Below, piece after piece: positions 48,976 through 62,419 of a stretch of 64,000 nt of DNA (positions within the stretch are counted from its first letter, which is position 1; every line of letters begins with the position of its first letter). A program made the position numbers and the translations under genes. The stretch lies in NCBI GenBank assembly GCA_018857735.1, contig JABMCL010001030.1, forward strand, positions 632,501 to 696,500, given 5' to 3'. Below the pieces are notes generated by a model, which saw nothing but the letters and a program-made list of their open reading frames with translations, searched no databases and was not told the DNA's origin. Origin of the DNA: Alviniconcha marisindica. Its lineage: Eukaryota > Mollusca > Gastropoda > Provannidae.

Positions 48976-51512
48976 GAGAGAGAGAGAGGATAATATATTA
49001 CACAAGGATAAAGATGTAAGTACGATTCAGCTTTTTTGCAAATCTGTCCCTGACACAGCAACACTCAATACATCAAACAAGAATACAATATGTGGGGGGG
49101 AAAAAGACTTAAAAACAAAACGAAAACTACTTTCCATCTAAAACTTCAGAACATACAAACAGAGCAATAATAAAGCAAAGTAAGACAAATTCAAAACAAA
49201 TTTTCAGGAGAGAGGGTTGGGGGAAGAGAGAGAAAGAGAAAGAACAACAAAACTGGCCAATGCCTGTATGAAAGCATGCTGAAGTGTAATTACAGTATAT
49301 TGTGGAGACGCTGCTGCATCTGTCAATGTTACTGTTAGTCTGGTGCTTTCTGGGTGGGATTTAAAACAGATTTTTTTTATCTCTTCTAAGAATGCAATTA
49401 TGCAGCACTTGTCACTTGTCAGACTAGCTGTAAAAGTCGCACTCAAAGTGCTTGACACATTTCTCAAGGCCATACTGTTATTTGTAGCTCTCATAGTATC
49501 TTGGTGACAGGTGTACTGTGATAAACTCTACCTTTTTGGGTGGGACTAGAGAATATGGAGTGGGGTTGGGGTGATATTTATCTCTGTAAAAATTACACCA
49601 CAGATGACGATTCCGTGACACACTCACTGCAAGATACTATCATGGTATCAGTGTTACCCAGCAATATTATGTGTTCAACAAGAAACATAAACATGAAAAG
49701 AAAGAAAGGGGTTTACTTTGACTAAAGGAAGCAGGCTGATGTTTAATGCCTGGGTCTAACATTATCAGGGTGGAAAAGAAAAAAAAAAAAAAGTGGGGGG
49801 TGGAGAAGAGAATGTTGATAAAACATATCTTTAGTTTATAAATAAACTATATTTACAGAAACCATGGGTTAACCCCTTTCCTGTCTCCAGTAAGTCATAT
49901 AATATCCATGGCCAAGCTGTATAACATTCACGGCTAAGTCATAAGTGCTTCCTGTATCATGTATGCTTAAGGGCATCATACTCCATAAAACTATCTACTA
50001 TATAATTATGACAGTTTTGACGCTGCTTCAGTTCCAACATTTTGTGCACTATTACTTTCATGTACAGCAAACCTCTTCAATGTCTTGGTTAGCTAAACCT
50101 CTTTAATTTACTTCTTCTTTTTTTAACAAAAAACTTTCAATGTAGTAGCACTGACAGTACAGATCCTTTGACTGAGAAAGGGTTAACAGCTTATTGTATC
50201 AGTTCACCCCAAATTGACCCTCCACACACAAACCCAAAAGCTCAAGTACTTCGTAACCCCTGCTTATTTAATTAATAACCACTTAACTCTCAGTGGCTGA
50301 ACAGGTTGATACACCCGCCGACCCAGCCAGGAAAGTATAAAATTAGATACCTTCCACATAATTATATGGCACTGGCAGTGGTTTCACAAGCTACGCATTT
50401 TAGGATACACTCTTGCTGAGGCAGTGGGGTGGGATGGTTATCTGACACCATTTTTGCAAATGTTTGCATCATTCACACATGCATTTAATACCTTTTCAAA
50501 ATTCAACCATCACCACACAGCACCTAGAAACTCGAGTCACACCTGTAGAGTATCTCACACAGCCACAGAGGTAGTCCTGGTGTATGACCCTCAGTTTTTC
50601 TGTAATGTTTTTTTGCTGTTGTAAATAACCTTGCCTACATGTACATTGTGGCCATACAGGCCCATGCATATGCTGTTCTTTTTTCTGTAGAAGTCTCAAA
50701 TTAGCATGGGTATAGTCAGTGAGTGAGTCATACCAATGATGTACAGCAAGTAAGAAAATGATGCTGCCTCTTCAAAAGAGGTATGGGTGACCCCACACCC
50801 ACAAGAGTTGGTTAATAATTGGATTTTAACCTCCTGTCAAGCGCCCAAGGTCACCTCAGGAAAGAAAACTCTCCATGGTAAGCAGTTTTGATATTTGTCT
50901 GTCAAAGCGCATGTCTTCTAGCACAAGTAAGAGAGTGACTTGATATTATTTCTGCATGGCTATGAGTGAAAGGTAAACCAGGATCCACCCTTGTACCTGT
51001 AAGCTTCAATATTATAAATCAGCTGATGAAATCTTTCTCTCTCGCTCTCTCTCACATACACACACACACAAACTCCAAACATATATACGGGGAAACTGTA
51101 TGACTGACACCAAGCCTATTTTAACTTCATTACACGAACAGTTGTTGTTTTTTTGCCCTCATTTGATACACACTCTCTATCTTTATCTATCTTTTTTAAC
51201 TGCAAAAACATTCACCAACAAGTGATGGCAGTAGAGTGCATTAAGACTTCACTCTTGAGTAAAGGGTGAATCTGGAGCAGTACATGGCAGGCACATGCAG
51301 TCTTCATAACTGTGCATTAGAACCATCTTTTTATGAATTTCCGTGAAATAAAATAACTTGCATACATTCATAAAGCGCCATTTCTAACAGGAGCTCATAT
51401 TGCTTTACAATTATTGTTGTTAATAACATCAATATTTACAATGCCAAAATACACATGCGCCACAGCCGCATTGTCATGCAGATCTGTATAACCTGCTTAT
51501 CACATGCGCACC

Positions 51513-51580
51513 CATCATCCCGTCCCTAATAAGTCGTACGGTTTCTGTGGACGTTAAGCACCATGTTTACTTACCGTGGC
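51513..51580 (+). mobile_element. Family 1 SINE tail with probable target duplication
   Basis: The tail reads CGTCCCTAATAAGTCGTACG, GTTTCTGTGGACGTTAAGCA and CCATGTTTACTTAC. TGCGCACC occurs on both sides (51505-51512 and 51581-51588), consistent with a short retro-insertion. Confidence 0.75.
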
Positions 51581-51837
51581 TGCGCACCAATCAGTATCAT
51601 GCTGGGAAAAGGAGAGTTTAAAGAAAGTGGATTTATAGGAAGAGGCTGACTGAGAGACTTTGATTTATTTCGGAAGTGTGTTCATGGGTGTTGGGGCAAT
51701 GTAAGCGATTGAACATGGAAAACGTGAATTGACTGAGCTATTTCAGCACACAAACACACACACTACATACCCACACTTGAACCGAAGAAAAACACCATAC
51801 GGCCTCCCTTCAAACAACTCCCCGTTGGTCTACCTAC

Positions 51838-52221
51838 CTAACCCCCCCCCCCCCCCCCCCCCCCCCCACCCCCCGGGAACATAAACAAGACCAAGCCCGG
51901 TTTGCGAGCGTTACGTCCCCGTAGTGAAAAGGACTATGTGACGGCGTGGCGAACAGTTGAAGTTTCTCTCTAGCTCTTAGCAGTGCTCGCGGCAAACTGG
52001 GTCAACAACACCCGAGCCCAGCGAAGCGTTAATACTACCCGTAACTTCGGGATAAATCTGCAGCACAGGTGGGTGGACACCACCCGTATCAGTAAACACA
52101 CACACACACACACATACACCCCGATACTGTGCGACACGAACTATTTAATGCGTCTGAGGCGGTTTTGTGGAGCACTTCAAATATATTTTTATGTCTTCTG
52201 TGTCATTTATGTCAGCTGGGT

Positions 52222-52257
<36 letters not shown>

Positions 52258-52870
52258 GTGGCGCAGAGCAAGTGCACTCGTTCTCGAAAGCCGATCGAGC
52301 GTGGTGACCGTAAGGTGCTACAGTGCTAGGCTTTGCGCCCGTTCCTAGAGTTCTCCGGTGTCAAATTCCGCCGGTGCAGACTACATTAGTACATAAGTCC
52401 GCCATCCCTAATAAGCCTTACGATTTGTGGACGTTAAGCACCATGTTTACTTACTCACTTTACGAAAGTCCTTAGGATCAAATTATATGTACCGCCGAGG
52501 TCCTCCGCGTGTATTCGCATGCAAACACATCACATACGCACGTTCAAGATCCTGTAGTCCATGTCAGAGTTCGGTGGATAACAGAAAAACCAAAATAACC
52601 CAGCATGCGCTCAAAGACAAAGTGTCAGTTTTCAAAATGTTGGACACTATACGGCAGAAAAATAAGAAAAAAAGGTTTGAATCTAATCAACCTACTTCTG
52701 CTTTTCAAACTGGCTTACCTAATGAGAGCCATACTCAAGTGATCTTATCACACTGACAAAAAAGATATAGTGAAGAACATCATCTGCTGTGTAAATATAT
52801 ACAGCTATTTGTTTTTGTGTTCTTCTGTCTAAACTAAATCAACAAAACACATTGTGCAACACACACCCAA

Positions 52871-52904
<34 letters not shown>

Positions 52905-52905
52905 G
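51838..52905. repeat. Poly-C and poly-G tracts in intron 1
   Basis: Poly-C at 51842-51868, poly-G at 52213-52252 and poly-C at 52874-52902. The G tract directly precedes a decayed SINE. Length is likely unstable and may be mis-sequenced. Confidence 0.88.
52290..52457 (+). mobile_element. Decayed SINE with family 1 tail
   Basis: The tail ATCCCTAATAAGCCTTACGA, TTTGTGGACGTTAAGCACCA and TGTTTACTTACT is clear at 52404-52456. The ~110 bases before it have weak A-box and B-box resemblance (GTGTCAAATTCC), so it may be a tRNA-headed element; the head call is uncertain. Confidence 0.55.
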
Positions 52906-54279
52906 TTCAGATTCACATCCACTGCTTCAGTGTCAATACTCTATCACTGAAAACAACTGCCTTTAGTTATAACTGAAGGTCAAGGAGGGGGTCACCATCC
53001 CATGGTGAATGGCAAACCACTGAAAGAAGAGCTTTTCTTTTGAACACTAAACAGGGAATGAGTTTTGTTAGTACAATGTGCATTACCATGCTATGCAAGA
53101 ACTGATACAGACTTTAACAGAACACAATGTCAATTTAAACTTGACATTGAAATTTTAATACTGTATTCATATGAACAAATAACTCTTTCAAAACAAAACA
53201 TATACTAGACAAATCAGAAACATATTATTCTGTACAAATCTAAAAATATGTAGCTTCTAAAAGTGATTTAATAATATGCAGCACTGAAACAAGTTTACTG
53301 CTATGATTGCTTTAAATTATAACTAGTACAGTAGTAGGCCAGAAGTTTAAAAGGTCTATGAACCCTGAAAATAATATGAATAGGATGAATCACTTCATAA
53401 ACTGGAAAAAGAAGAAATTAAGATGGACAGAACGCAACGTTGAACGAAAATAACCTATCACGCCCCCCTCTCATTTTACTTGCAACATAACTGGAGACCT
53501 ACACTGTAGTTTTAGTATCTACAGCTGTCAAATGGTCCAGTGTTATCAGACCGTGACCAGGTTGTTGAACACTACCTCCAGGCAGATACCACAGGCACTT
53601 GAGATTACCATACATTTCTTCTTTGTTTTGCTTCTGTTTCTTAATTCTCTGTCTGGCAAGCATGTGATGCACCATCAAAAGTCCCATTAAAATCCAGCCT
53701 GAGCATTTGCCAAGTAACTGGCTGTTAGAGTTATACCTGCTGTTTTGCTTACAGGCTCTACAGCTTTAGGGGAATGGCAAAATTTGAAGGTCATGAATTC
53801 TTCAGTGACAGGTGGGGTAAATGACCTGCAGCAGCCAAACTCAGAACCACTCGTCAGTTTCACTGATACCGGATCTATTCATGACTAATTCACTCTCTCA
53901 CGCTGCGGTGAATGCCTACCTACAGGTGTGTGTGTGTGTGCGTGCTCACGTTATTAATACAAATTATGCATTTAAACGAATATTCACCGTAGCAGCATAA
54001 ACGGAAAGCTTTAAAAATAAAATAATTTGTAAGCAGAGCTACCTGACCTTACAGTTACTCTGTCACAAGGTACGATCACCTTGCCTACAGACGGCCTTGT
54101 CAGCAGATCATTATGAGGCGGGCCCACTGCCTGCCCATTCTTCTGTTCCAGTCCATGACCAGCTACTAATCAGAGACGACAGCATTTGTATACTGACTTC
54201 ACATCTAAGGCATGTGACACGCGTTGTCCTCTATGAGATTTGTAGTATATTATTACTGATCACTGTGCCAGGAACTGGC

Positions 54280-54352
54280 ATGGCCACATGTGGGGAAGGA
54301 GGGTGGGGGTGGGGGCCACATGTGGGGAAGGAGGGCGGGGCTGGGGGTGGGG
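54280..54352. repeat. Two GC-rich ~38-bp units in intron 1
   Basis: GGCCACATGTGGGGAAGGAG followed by a G-rich stretch occurs twice in tandem. Not coding. Confidence 0.75.
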
Positions 54353-56669
54353 GCCAGTTAGGCTCAGAGGTGGTAAAACTGTGGACCAAAATGTTTATGT
54401 CCAATTTCTGTTTGGCTCCTCTGTGTTTGCACAACTTGTTATTAATGCATGTCCCTTTTGAAAAGATGAGACGATCTGAAATAAACTGCCAACAAAAATC
54501 ATTGCCCTTCAAAAAGTTCAATTTGCTCAGCCCCAAGCTGATCTCTGCTATAACTGGTTACGCTACTGAATGGGTACTATACATGTGTATATTTTAATTG
54601 TATATCAATAATCATATATTTATATTTATACATCAACAACAACAAAAAGGAATGATGCGCGGAGGACGAGTAGAGACACAGAGAGAGACAGAATTTTAAT
54701 AATCAAGGATAAATATTTTAGGCAGAAGCATAGCCTTACATTCAACATCATTAGAATTTATCCTTGTTAGAACACAACAATAACAACAAAAGCACATATA
54801 TTCATATACATAGTGGTAGAGCCAACGTATCAAACGATAAAAGTAAAAGCCTAAAACATAAGAGAGAGACAATTTTACAAACTTCTACATAAAATTATGA
54901 TTATGATGTGTATGCCAGATGAGTGATGCCCATTATATTTCAGTGTCTTACTTTTATGAACAGTAAAATTTAGAACTGTGAACACAGTAAGTTAGGTAAC
55001 TGAGTAAGACAGATCTTACTGAATGTAACATGTACTGAACATTCTAGAGCTTTGTTGATAAATCAGTGCAAGTGTTCTCGTGACATAGCAATATTTTGCA
55101 AACATAACTGAGAAGAAACACATATAATGAGCATTGATAGTGATGATACTGATATTGACAGTAATATTATAATTTGTTGGTGGTACTGGTAGTGGTACAG
55201 GTGTCTGTACATAAAGAGAGGGAGAGGGGCAAACACTCCTGCAATATTATTAAATGTAAATTATACTTTTATAGTATACTCAGAATACTGTCTTAGTGGG
55301 TACTTACTTCTAATGCAATTCTTAACTAGTATATTGTGAAATACAACAGAGGAGTTGTGTGCCTTCATGGCCAATACCCAACTTCCTAAGCCATGTAGGC
55401 CATAGACATTTCTCTATCATTGTAATTAATATCGTTTTCCTCAAATCATTAGCAATCACCAAAGCAGCCTCTTATTAACTTGATTTGTTCCCCAATGATC
55501 ATTTTTATTACATTTACTACCATGAATTGATCAAATAACACATAACCAACAATGTACACTTTTCAAAGCACAACAAGTCATTGTAACATTTTAGTAAACT
55601 AGCAATGGTAAAATATATTCATCACAGTTTCAGAGTTTGTTTCTTCTTAACATACTTCTAACTTGTATACTGGTAATCAATGCAAAATAAATTTTAAATT
55701 TAGCACTAGTTTTATTTTCACTTTCAGTATAAATTTCCACACTTGTTCAAATTGTTGCTGAAATAATTCTTACCTTCAAGTTCCATGCAAATTTTATAAC
55801 TGCACAAATACTATCTGGTTTGTTTGTAAACAAACCTGAATTCTGCAGGAACGGTTGGTGTGATGTCAACCTCTCTCAGGTCAAATCTGCGTTACTTAAG
55901 ACTTCTAACACTCTTAGTAAGAGCAGCGAAATCTGCAACTTGTAACTGCTGCACCGGACAGGAACTTTGGTCTCAAACTGACACTACCATTATCATGTCA
56001 GATACAGTTTTCAGTCACTAACTGAACACCCTCTCTCAAGAGTTGCCCCCACACCCAAAGTGACAGAGAAGCAGCTGCTTTTAAAGTTTTATCTCCACCT
56101 GTGAATCAGAGGGTGGGAAGGTTCCTGCTCATCTAGGGTGCAGTGGCTGTTCAGTGTTCCAAAGTCCAGCCCACACCAGCAGGCATGCCCAACACATACC
56201 TCAGTTGCTAGCATCAAAAGATTGAGAGGAAAGGCCTACCAGGTGTTATCAACCTCCAGTTCAAAAAGTGCACTATGTTCAGCTAAAGGAGATCCAAAGC
56301 AAAAACAGAAAGTAGGCCAGGAAATGCAGAGAATGATATATATTGTGTAAATTTCATTATATACAGGCTTTGTTAGGCTGTTCTATTAATCAAAACCTTC
56401 CTTTTTCACAGTATTTCCATCCCAACTAATATGAAACACCCATTTCTGCTACAGTCATTGCCATTGAGTGTGTGTGTGTGTGCGCGTGTGAGCACGCATG
56501 TTTGTGTGTATGTCCATATAATGCCTTATGTAAACCATTTTGGTAGGACTGTCCTCTACGTGTGTATAGAATACTGTACTTAGGTTAATATGCATGATGT
56601 GATTGTGAGTGTTCAGGGCGTTGATGAGCGCATGATAAATGTACATTATTATTATTATTAGATGGAAAC

Positions 56670-56935
56670 AAAATCAATTATTGGTCAGATGTACAGGCTG
56701 CTGTTAATTTGTTTGACCTGTTCTAACAACAACAACAAAAAACACAGCACAGTGACTGATGAGAGGGTGCATGAGGTGTCACCTTGTGTGTGTTAGTATT
56801 GTTACTGTTACCGTTAGGCAGGGAAACCGGAAAGGAGCTGGATGTTTGCTACTACATTTCTGGTGGTACTGGTAGTATGGACGGCAAAGTATCTGACTGG
56901 TTACAATAATTAACTGACTGGTTTCCGTGAACCAC
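56670..56935. repeat. Diverged copy of the 57.86-58.09 kb segment
   Basis: Shares, in the same order, CAGATGTACAGGCTGCTGTT, CAACAAAAAACACAGCACAG, GGATGTTTGCTACTACATTT and GGTAGTATGGACGGCAAAGT with the segment about 1.2 kb to the right. Identity is moderate, so it is an old duplication or two copies of one repeat. Confidence 0.6.
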
Positions 56936-57770
56936 TTTCACTACCTTTGGCTTACTCTAGTTATAGTTATAATGCTAGTACTTATTACTAGTTATAGATA
57001 GATGTTACACCTGTTTGAAAAAAGTTGAGCGCAATCAGTGCATTCTTAAGTATATCTAACACTCAAGAGTCACACTAGTATACCTAACGAGCTCCTCAGT
57101 GCGCACTTGTCAGTTCACACTTTACCAAAAACATAGAAAAAGTTTGGCCATGATGTAACAGACAACTGAAACACACATGCTGGGCTTGTTTACCACATGA
57201 AAGGCGCAGACTGCCACTAGTGCCAGGACACAAAATGGCAGGACTCACTCCCCATTTTTGATGACTTTCAAACTGCTTTTTAACAACCTAGATCAGAGTA
57301 TTCCACAATCAACTGAAAATTTGCTGCAATTTTTAGTTTTTTCATTCAATTCTTAATCCTACTGATAATGGTTCTGACGCTTCTTCACCTCTTGTCCCCT
57401 TTAAGTTTACACAATACAAAGTCTACTTCTCAGCACACTGTGTACACAGCAGTTGCACCACTCAACTTTGATATATTATATATGTAAAGTATTGCATAAT
57501 GTCAGTATGCATGCATTCTAAGTAAGAACATACAAACTTGCACATTTTGATAGTCTGAATGTGAACCAATAACAACACAAAAAACAGAAACACCATCAAC
57601 TGCTACTGCTAGCATTCTAAAGATCTAAACACACAATTTAAAAAGAAAGAATGCTAATTTTATTTTTAATGAAACTGCAAAATGCGTGCACAATTTCAGG
57701 CTTTTTCAAAGTGACAAAACAGTTACATGATGATCAATAAAAACATTATACTTATCCAGTTACAGTTTGT

Positions 57771-58367
57771 CAGGGTTCACATTAACCGGTAATTTCCTGT
57801 ATCCTATCATGGATAAGATAAGTATTATAACCAGTGATATGAGTTATCAGGAAACAAAATCTGCAATCAGTCAGACATACCAGCTGTTATTTTGTTCGAT
57901 TGGTTCTGAAAACAACAGGAAAGCACAGCACGACAACTCGTGAGACAGTGCATGTGCCATGATGTGGCGTGTGTGTGTGTTTTAGGCAGGGTAGGGAGAT
58001 GGGTGTTTGCTATTGCAGCTCAGGTAGTAGTATGGACGGCCATGTATCCGACCGCTTACAGTGATTATCTCATATCTGACTGGTGCTAGTTGACTACTAC
58101 TGTCCATACTACTAGTACTACTAGAGCTGTACTAACATTAACAACATTAACAAACACCCAGCTGCCCTCCCTGTCTAGCAGTAGCACACACAAAACACAC
58201 TCTCTCTCTCTCTCACACACACTGCTTTTTTCTTGTCTGAGTGAGAATAAACCAAAAATATTATTATTATTAATAATCGATTACTGATTTATTCCCTGAC
58301 CCTGGTATATTATATAATATGTTGATCTTAACCAATAAAATACTGGGAATTACTGGGCGAAACCCTG
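57771..58367. mobile_element. Possible hAT-like MITE
   Basis: The left end reads CAGGGTTCACATTAACCGGT and AATTTCCTGTAT; the right end is the inverse of CAGGGTTTCGCCCAGTAATT and CCCAGTAT. The CAGGG termini resemble hAT elements, but no 8-bp target duplication is evident (CAGTTTGT versus ATCTATAA). The interior has no transposase frame. A 13-bp perfect inverted repeat (58025-58037 with 58102-58114) lies inside. Confidence 0.4.
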
Positions 58368-58644
58368 ATCTATAACTATCACAAGCCACAGTTCTGGTGC
58401 TGTTTAGTACAGACTCTAAATAAATAGACTGATTTTATTTTTACATATCACTGTGTCTATGTGCTGTGGGAGTCCTTGGCAATGAATATTATCATGATGC
58501 AGATTATTTATTTCAGCTGACAACTTGATAAGCAGTATGTAGACCTATACCAGCTACACCAAGTTGCACAGATTGTCCGAAAGCTAAGGTGACCCTGGGC
58601 AGTTGACGCTAATGACAGGACAGTAAAATCAATTACTATAAGTA

Positions 58645-58750
58645 TAATACTTAAAGTTAAATAATAATAATAATAAAAGTATTTGCAAAGCGCAAAATCT
58701 GGTCCATAGACTACTCTAAGCACCTGCACAAACAGGCACATGCACACTTG
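58645..58750 (+). mobile_element. Family 2 SINE 3' fragment
   Basis: AATAATAATAATAAAAGTAT, TTGCAAAGCGCAAAATCTGG and CCATAGACTACTCTAAGCAC align with the end of the family 2 element at 4.7-4.8 kb. The 5' part is not recognisable. Confidence 0.65.
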
Positions 58751-60657
58751 AGCATTCTGTCTGAAAAGTGAAACTGACACTGTAATTTGTAAAGCATGAT
58801 TAAGTTGTGGACCTAGCACCTGGACAGAGCTCTCCACTCTCATTTCTTCCGCTAACCCGATTAAGCCATTAGTAACTTCAGCAACTACTACTTTCATTTT
58901 TTCAACATTTGTCAAAATCTGCCAGGATCAATGGTGATACCGAGTGCACACAAAAACAAAACAAAAATCCTGTAAACTATAATGTTGTGCACAGTACCTT
59001 TAACACTAACACTAACAGAAAGAAAATGATGAGCCCCACTAAACTATAAGATGACATAACTTATCATATCAGATTACAGCTCATAGGCTTTTTAGCCTTT
59101 TGCCTGCTAATTCGTGTTCTGGTTTATATTAATTTATTATGCTCAACATTTTTTTATTTATTTAAGGAGTGCTGCTTAAATTGACCTGCCACCTGGTTTG
59201 TTTTCATCAGTTACCTTGTGCCATATATTATACATTCTATTTCCAAATCCAGTGTTTATCTAGAAGTAGAAGGTTTTTGAAGGAGTTTAGCATGAAGTAC
59301 AAAACACCTAGGATGTAGAACTTTCCAGGCATTTGTTTTCTTCTTGGAGTCTTGGCTGCAGGTGAGAATAAAGAAAAGAAAGATTGGGTAGTTGGGAACA
59401 GAAGTGGGGAAAAAAGTTTCCCAGTGGGATAATATATTTGTAAGCCTGAGGAGGTTGCACATGTATCCATTTGCATGCTGAATTGAAAACAGATGTGCTG
59501 GATTGAAAACAGACCGTCACTGTGACAGATGCTGATAGGAAATGAATTTGGAACTCAACTTTTATTTTCTGTTTGAAAATATTATTACAAACAAAAATGT
59601 GTTTTTGTTGTTATTGTTAATGTTTTAATGTTGTTTTTTAGGAAATGGAGAGGAGAGGGAGATTCTATTAGTAATGCTTAACAGTAATACTAATAGTGTT
59701 ACTACTGTTGGTGAGTGATGATGCAATACAGTGGGGGTACAGTTTTGGTAAGAATGCCTGGGAGGGTTAACTCTTTCTCTCTCTCTCTCAATGTCCTCTG
59801 CTACCAAGACTCCAACAACAATAGCAGTTTCTACAGAGTCCAAGTCCTCAGTCGCCATCAGCCATGTAATAACCGTCCTGGTTGACTGGACGTAAATTTT
59901 TCTTCTTCTTAAGTCTCTCACCAAGTCCTTAATCCACATCCTTTCAACACACACTCTGTCACACACCACCTTGTCCATTTTTTTGTTTTTTGTTCTTGTT
60001 TTCATTGGGACCACTTCCCACACTCCCGAAACCTCGAAGATGTTGAACCTCAACTGTTTCTCTACACCTGGAAAGACTAAACTTGTAGCCTATTCTGCGA
60101 GCAGGGGACAGTAAGCTTAAGTCACCTGAATAACTGATTCAGTAAACGCGAACGGAATCAAAGGTGCGTGACGTGAAGGAGTCAAGAGCCTAACCCGACA
60201 CTTGTGAAAGCAACACGACTGGCCGGTGTGATCTGGCCCACTTGTGTTACATGTTGCCTATCTGAACAGTGTTCTACTTCTAAAAATACGATCGAGGCTA
60301 ACTCTCGTCTGCTCGCCGGTAGGCCTAAATCTATCGTTGCATTAAGTTTCGCTGAAACTGTAACTCGGAGTCAAAGGTCTGTAAATGAACAACTGATTGG
60401 ACAAAATATCAACTGTACATAATTATAAAACCAGACACAAACTTTCGCTGTGCGAAACGCTGTCCCGAACACAGTAGTCTGAGCAAAACAATGTAGAATC
60501 CCGCTTGACTGAACACAGCAACATGGGAGTAAGCCTGTCAAACAAATGTCCTCTCCAGCTCACAGCCGTCTGTGCAGTCGCACGCAATGTCTCCTTGTTA
60601 GGAATAACTTCAATAAGGCATTTAGATAACAGCGCGGTCGGGATCATGGCCACTTAC

Positions 60658-60842
60658 CTTTCAGCAGCGACGGGAAAAGTGTAAACACTGGAGGATGGGA
60701 CCGACTGGAAACGCCAAGCACACTTTCCCTGTTTCTCACGTGTACACGGTTTCCAGTGAGCGTAGTACGCGCGTGACATGCGCGAGGGATGGAGCCAGCC
60801 AATGAATGCGTTCAGCTGTAAAACGTCATCCAAACACGCCAC
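60658..60842 (-). CDS. Candidate exon 1: 5' leader exon or N-terminal coding exon
   Basis: On the minus strand a consensus donor (GAAAG followed by GTAAGT) closes this GC-rich segment at 60658. It is the best upstream exon candidate for the ACSBG gene. From an ATG at 60842 the frame stays open to the donor with two bases left over. Joined to the inferred acceptor at 45847, it reads in frame through seven more codons into the ATG at 45828, so an isoform 69 residues longer is possible. The predicted peptide has a hydrophobic stretch (LNAFIGWL) near its start and no domain I recognise. It could equally be 5' UTR. The transcription start is not determinable here. Confidence 0.5.
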
Positions 60843-60849
60843 GCTGCCA

Positions 60850-61110
60850 CGCTGTATCAGATGGATGCTGTAACCAGGAACACTGGCTGTCTGACTTTGA
60901 ATCTATCTATAGATTTTCCACGTTCCCAGCCAGATTCTGTATTCATGACCTAAAGGACTAGCGTGGAAGTTTATCAACCGGCATCTATAAGTCAGTCAAG
61001 CTGTCTGTAGTTTATTCACAAACATCTGTCACCGCCACGTCCGGCCGCAGTGAACACTGAACGTCAACTAGCGCACGCGACACGAGGAAGGTGGGCTAGG
61101 CACCAAAATA
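60850..61110 (-). promoter_or_regulatory. Candidate promoter region of the ACSBG gene
   Basis: This segment lies immediately upstream (minus strand) of the candidate first exon. Sequence from roughly 60.6 to 61.5 kb has many CpG dinucleotides compared with the CpG-poor intron 1, as often seen around animal housekeeping promoters. A CCAAT-type motif (minus-strand ATTGG at about 60800) lies inside the exon candidate. No convincing TATA box position can be fixed. The call is positional inference only. Confidence 0.3.
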
Positions 61111-61799
61111 CAACCAAAACACACATGTACAATCTCAGTGTCCACGTGCGCAGTTTGACCAAAACTCGTATAGGCTGCATCACTGTGACATGCGCGTTTT
61201 GTTTGGCGGAGATGATCATGATGGATGAATGGACCAAGCGTGGGGGGGGCCGACTGCGAGCCGAGGGATGGACTCAAACTCCTAGCACTGGTTTACGACA
61301 TCCTTCGTTTGCCGGAAACCGATGCCGCTCGGAGTGCGGGATGGACTGTGGGGAAAGAGTTCCGGTTGGGAGGTAACTTCAGTGGTGTTACAAGTCCGAG
61401 TCATCAATTAATGGAAACAATTAACTGCCGGAAAGCACACTTACTATTCACGACTTTTCCGTGTGGTGTGTCGATGCACGTGCGCAGGCTTCACGTTTGA
61501 CCAGCCTTGGCTGAGTAGAGCTTAACGAGTCATTTTCAGTCAGTAGTGGCGGTGTTGCGGCGGCACTGCCGAGTCGGTTCACACTCACTGGTTTCTCGCT
61601 TTACTTCTTTTTTCTTTTTTTTTTCTTTTTTCTTTTTTTTGGGGGGGGGGGAATATATCCGTATATATCGCTCACAAAACCGGAAAACTCGTTCATCTCG
61701 AACAACTTCACTCCAGTCGAGTAGTCAGTCGTTCCGGAACCAGTTTAGTGGCGAAGTCCCGCACTGACTCGACAACTTGCAGCGGCCAGCTCCCTGTAA

Positions 61800-61944
61800 A
61801 TATATATATATATATATATTTAACCATTTCAGTGTTTTCGTAGGTGGCACCCAAGCCACAACTACCGTAATGTGGATATGCCAACGGTAGTGCATACTTC
61901 AAGTTCGAGTCATTCCGTACACACACACACACACACACACACAC

Positions 61945-62008
<64 letters not shown>
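61800..62008. repeat. (TA)n and (AC)n microsatellites, upstream flank
   Basis: (TA)n at 61801-61820 and (AC)n at 61920-62007 with one GACAC interruption. The rest of 60900-62400 holds no recognised gene. Confidence 0.9.
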
Positions 62009-62009
<1 letters not shown>

Positions 62010-62419
62010 TCTCATACCATTTGAGGACAGCGAACCGACTGGGCTAAAAGTGGACATTGCCGACTTTCACACAGCTCCTGAGCTGGGAATCTGAAACAAA
62101 GGCCGCCACGGCCACAACCAGAGTCAGTCAACTTAACGTCGTCCCGTTGAAGGAGGCCCGACGGCTCTTTAAATGAGGAAACGGCTGAGAAGAAACTGAC
62201 AGAAGAACCGTACCCATTGCCGTTTTAGACAACGCTTTAGCCATTCAGCGTTTTTTAGTTAAAATTTCCAGTCAGATAGGGCTGGGCCGCATCCTTTTGC
62301 TGTGGCGTCAATGCTGTTGTTGTTTTTAAATTAATCATTTTTTATTATTATTATTTTTTAGTTAGTTATGACTTCGTTCAGCCGTGTGCACATGTCGTGT
62401 CAGTCACTGAGTCACACTT

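Larger units (their letters stand above)
45848..60657 (-). other. Intron 1 of the ACSBG gene, mostly unique sequence
   Basis: About 14.8 kb between the candidate first exon and exon 2. It holds two tandem arrays (46.8-47.9 kb), AG microsatellites (47394-47452, 48913-48990), poly-C and poly-G tracts near 51.8-52.9 kb, two SINE tails and a possible MITE at 57.8-58.4 kb. From 53 to 56 kb it is AT-rich with nothing I can recognise. A perfect TGACGTCA palindrome (CREB/ATF-type site) is at 48464-48471. No conserved exon is seen. Confidence 0.6.

Noticed and set aside
49204..49494. 96-codon minus-strand ORF
   Set aside because: No recognisable domain, no splice context, and it lies within intron 1; probably chance.
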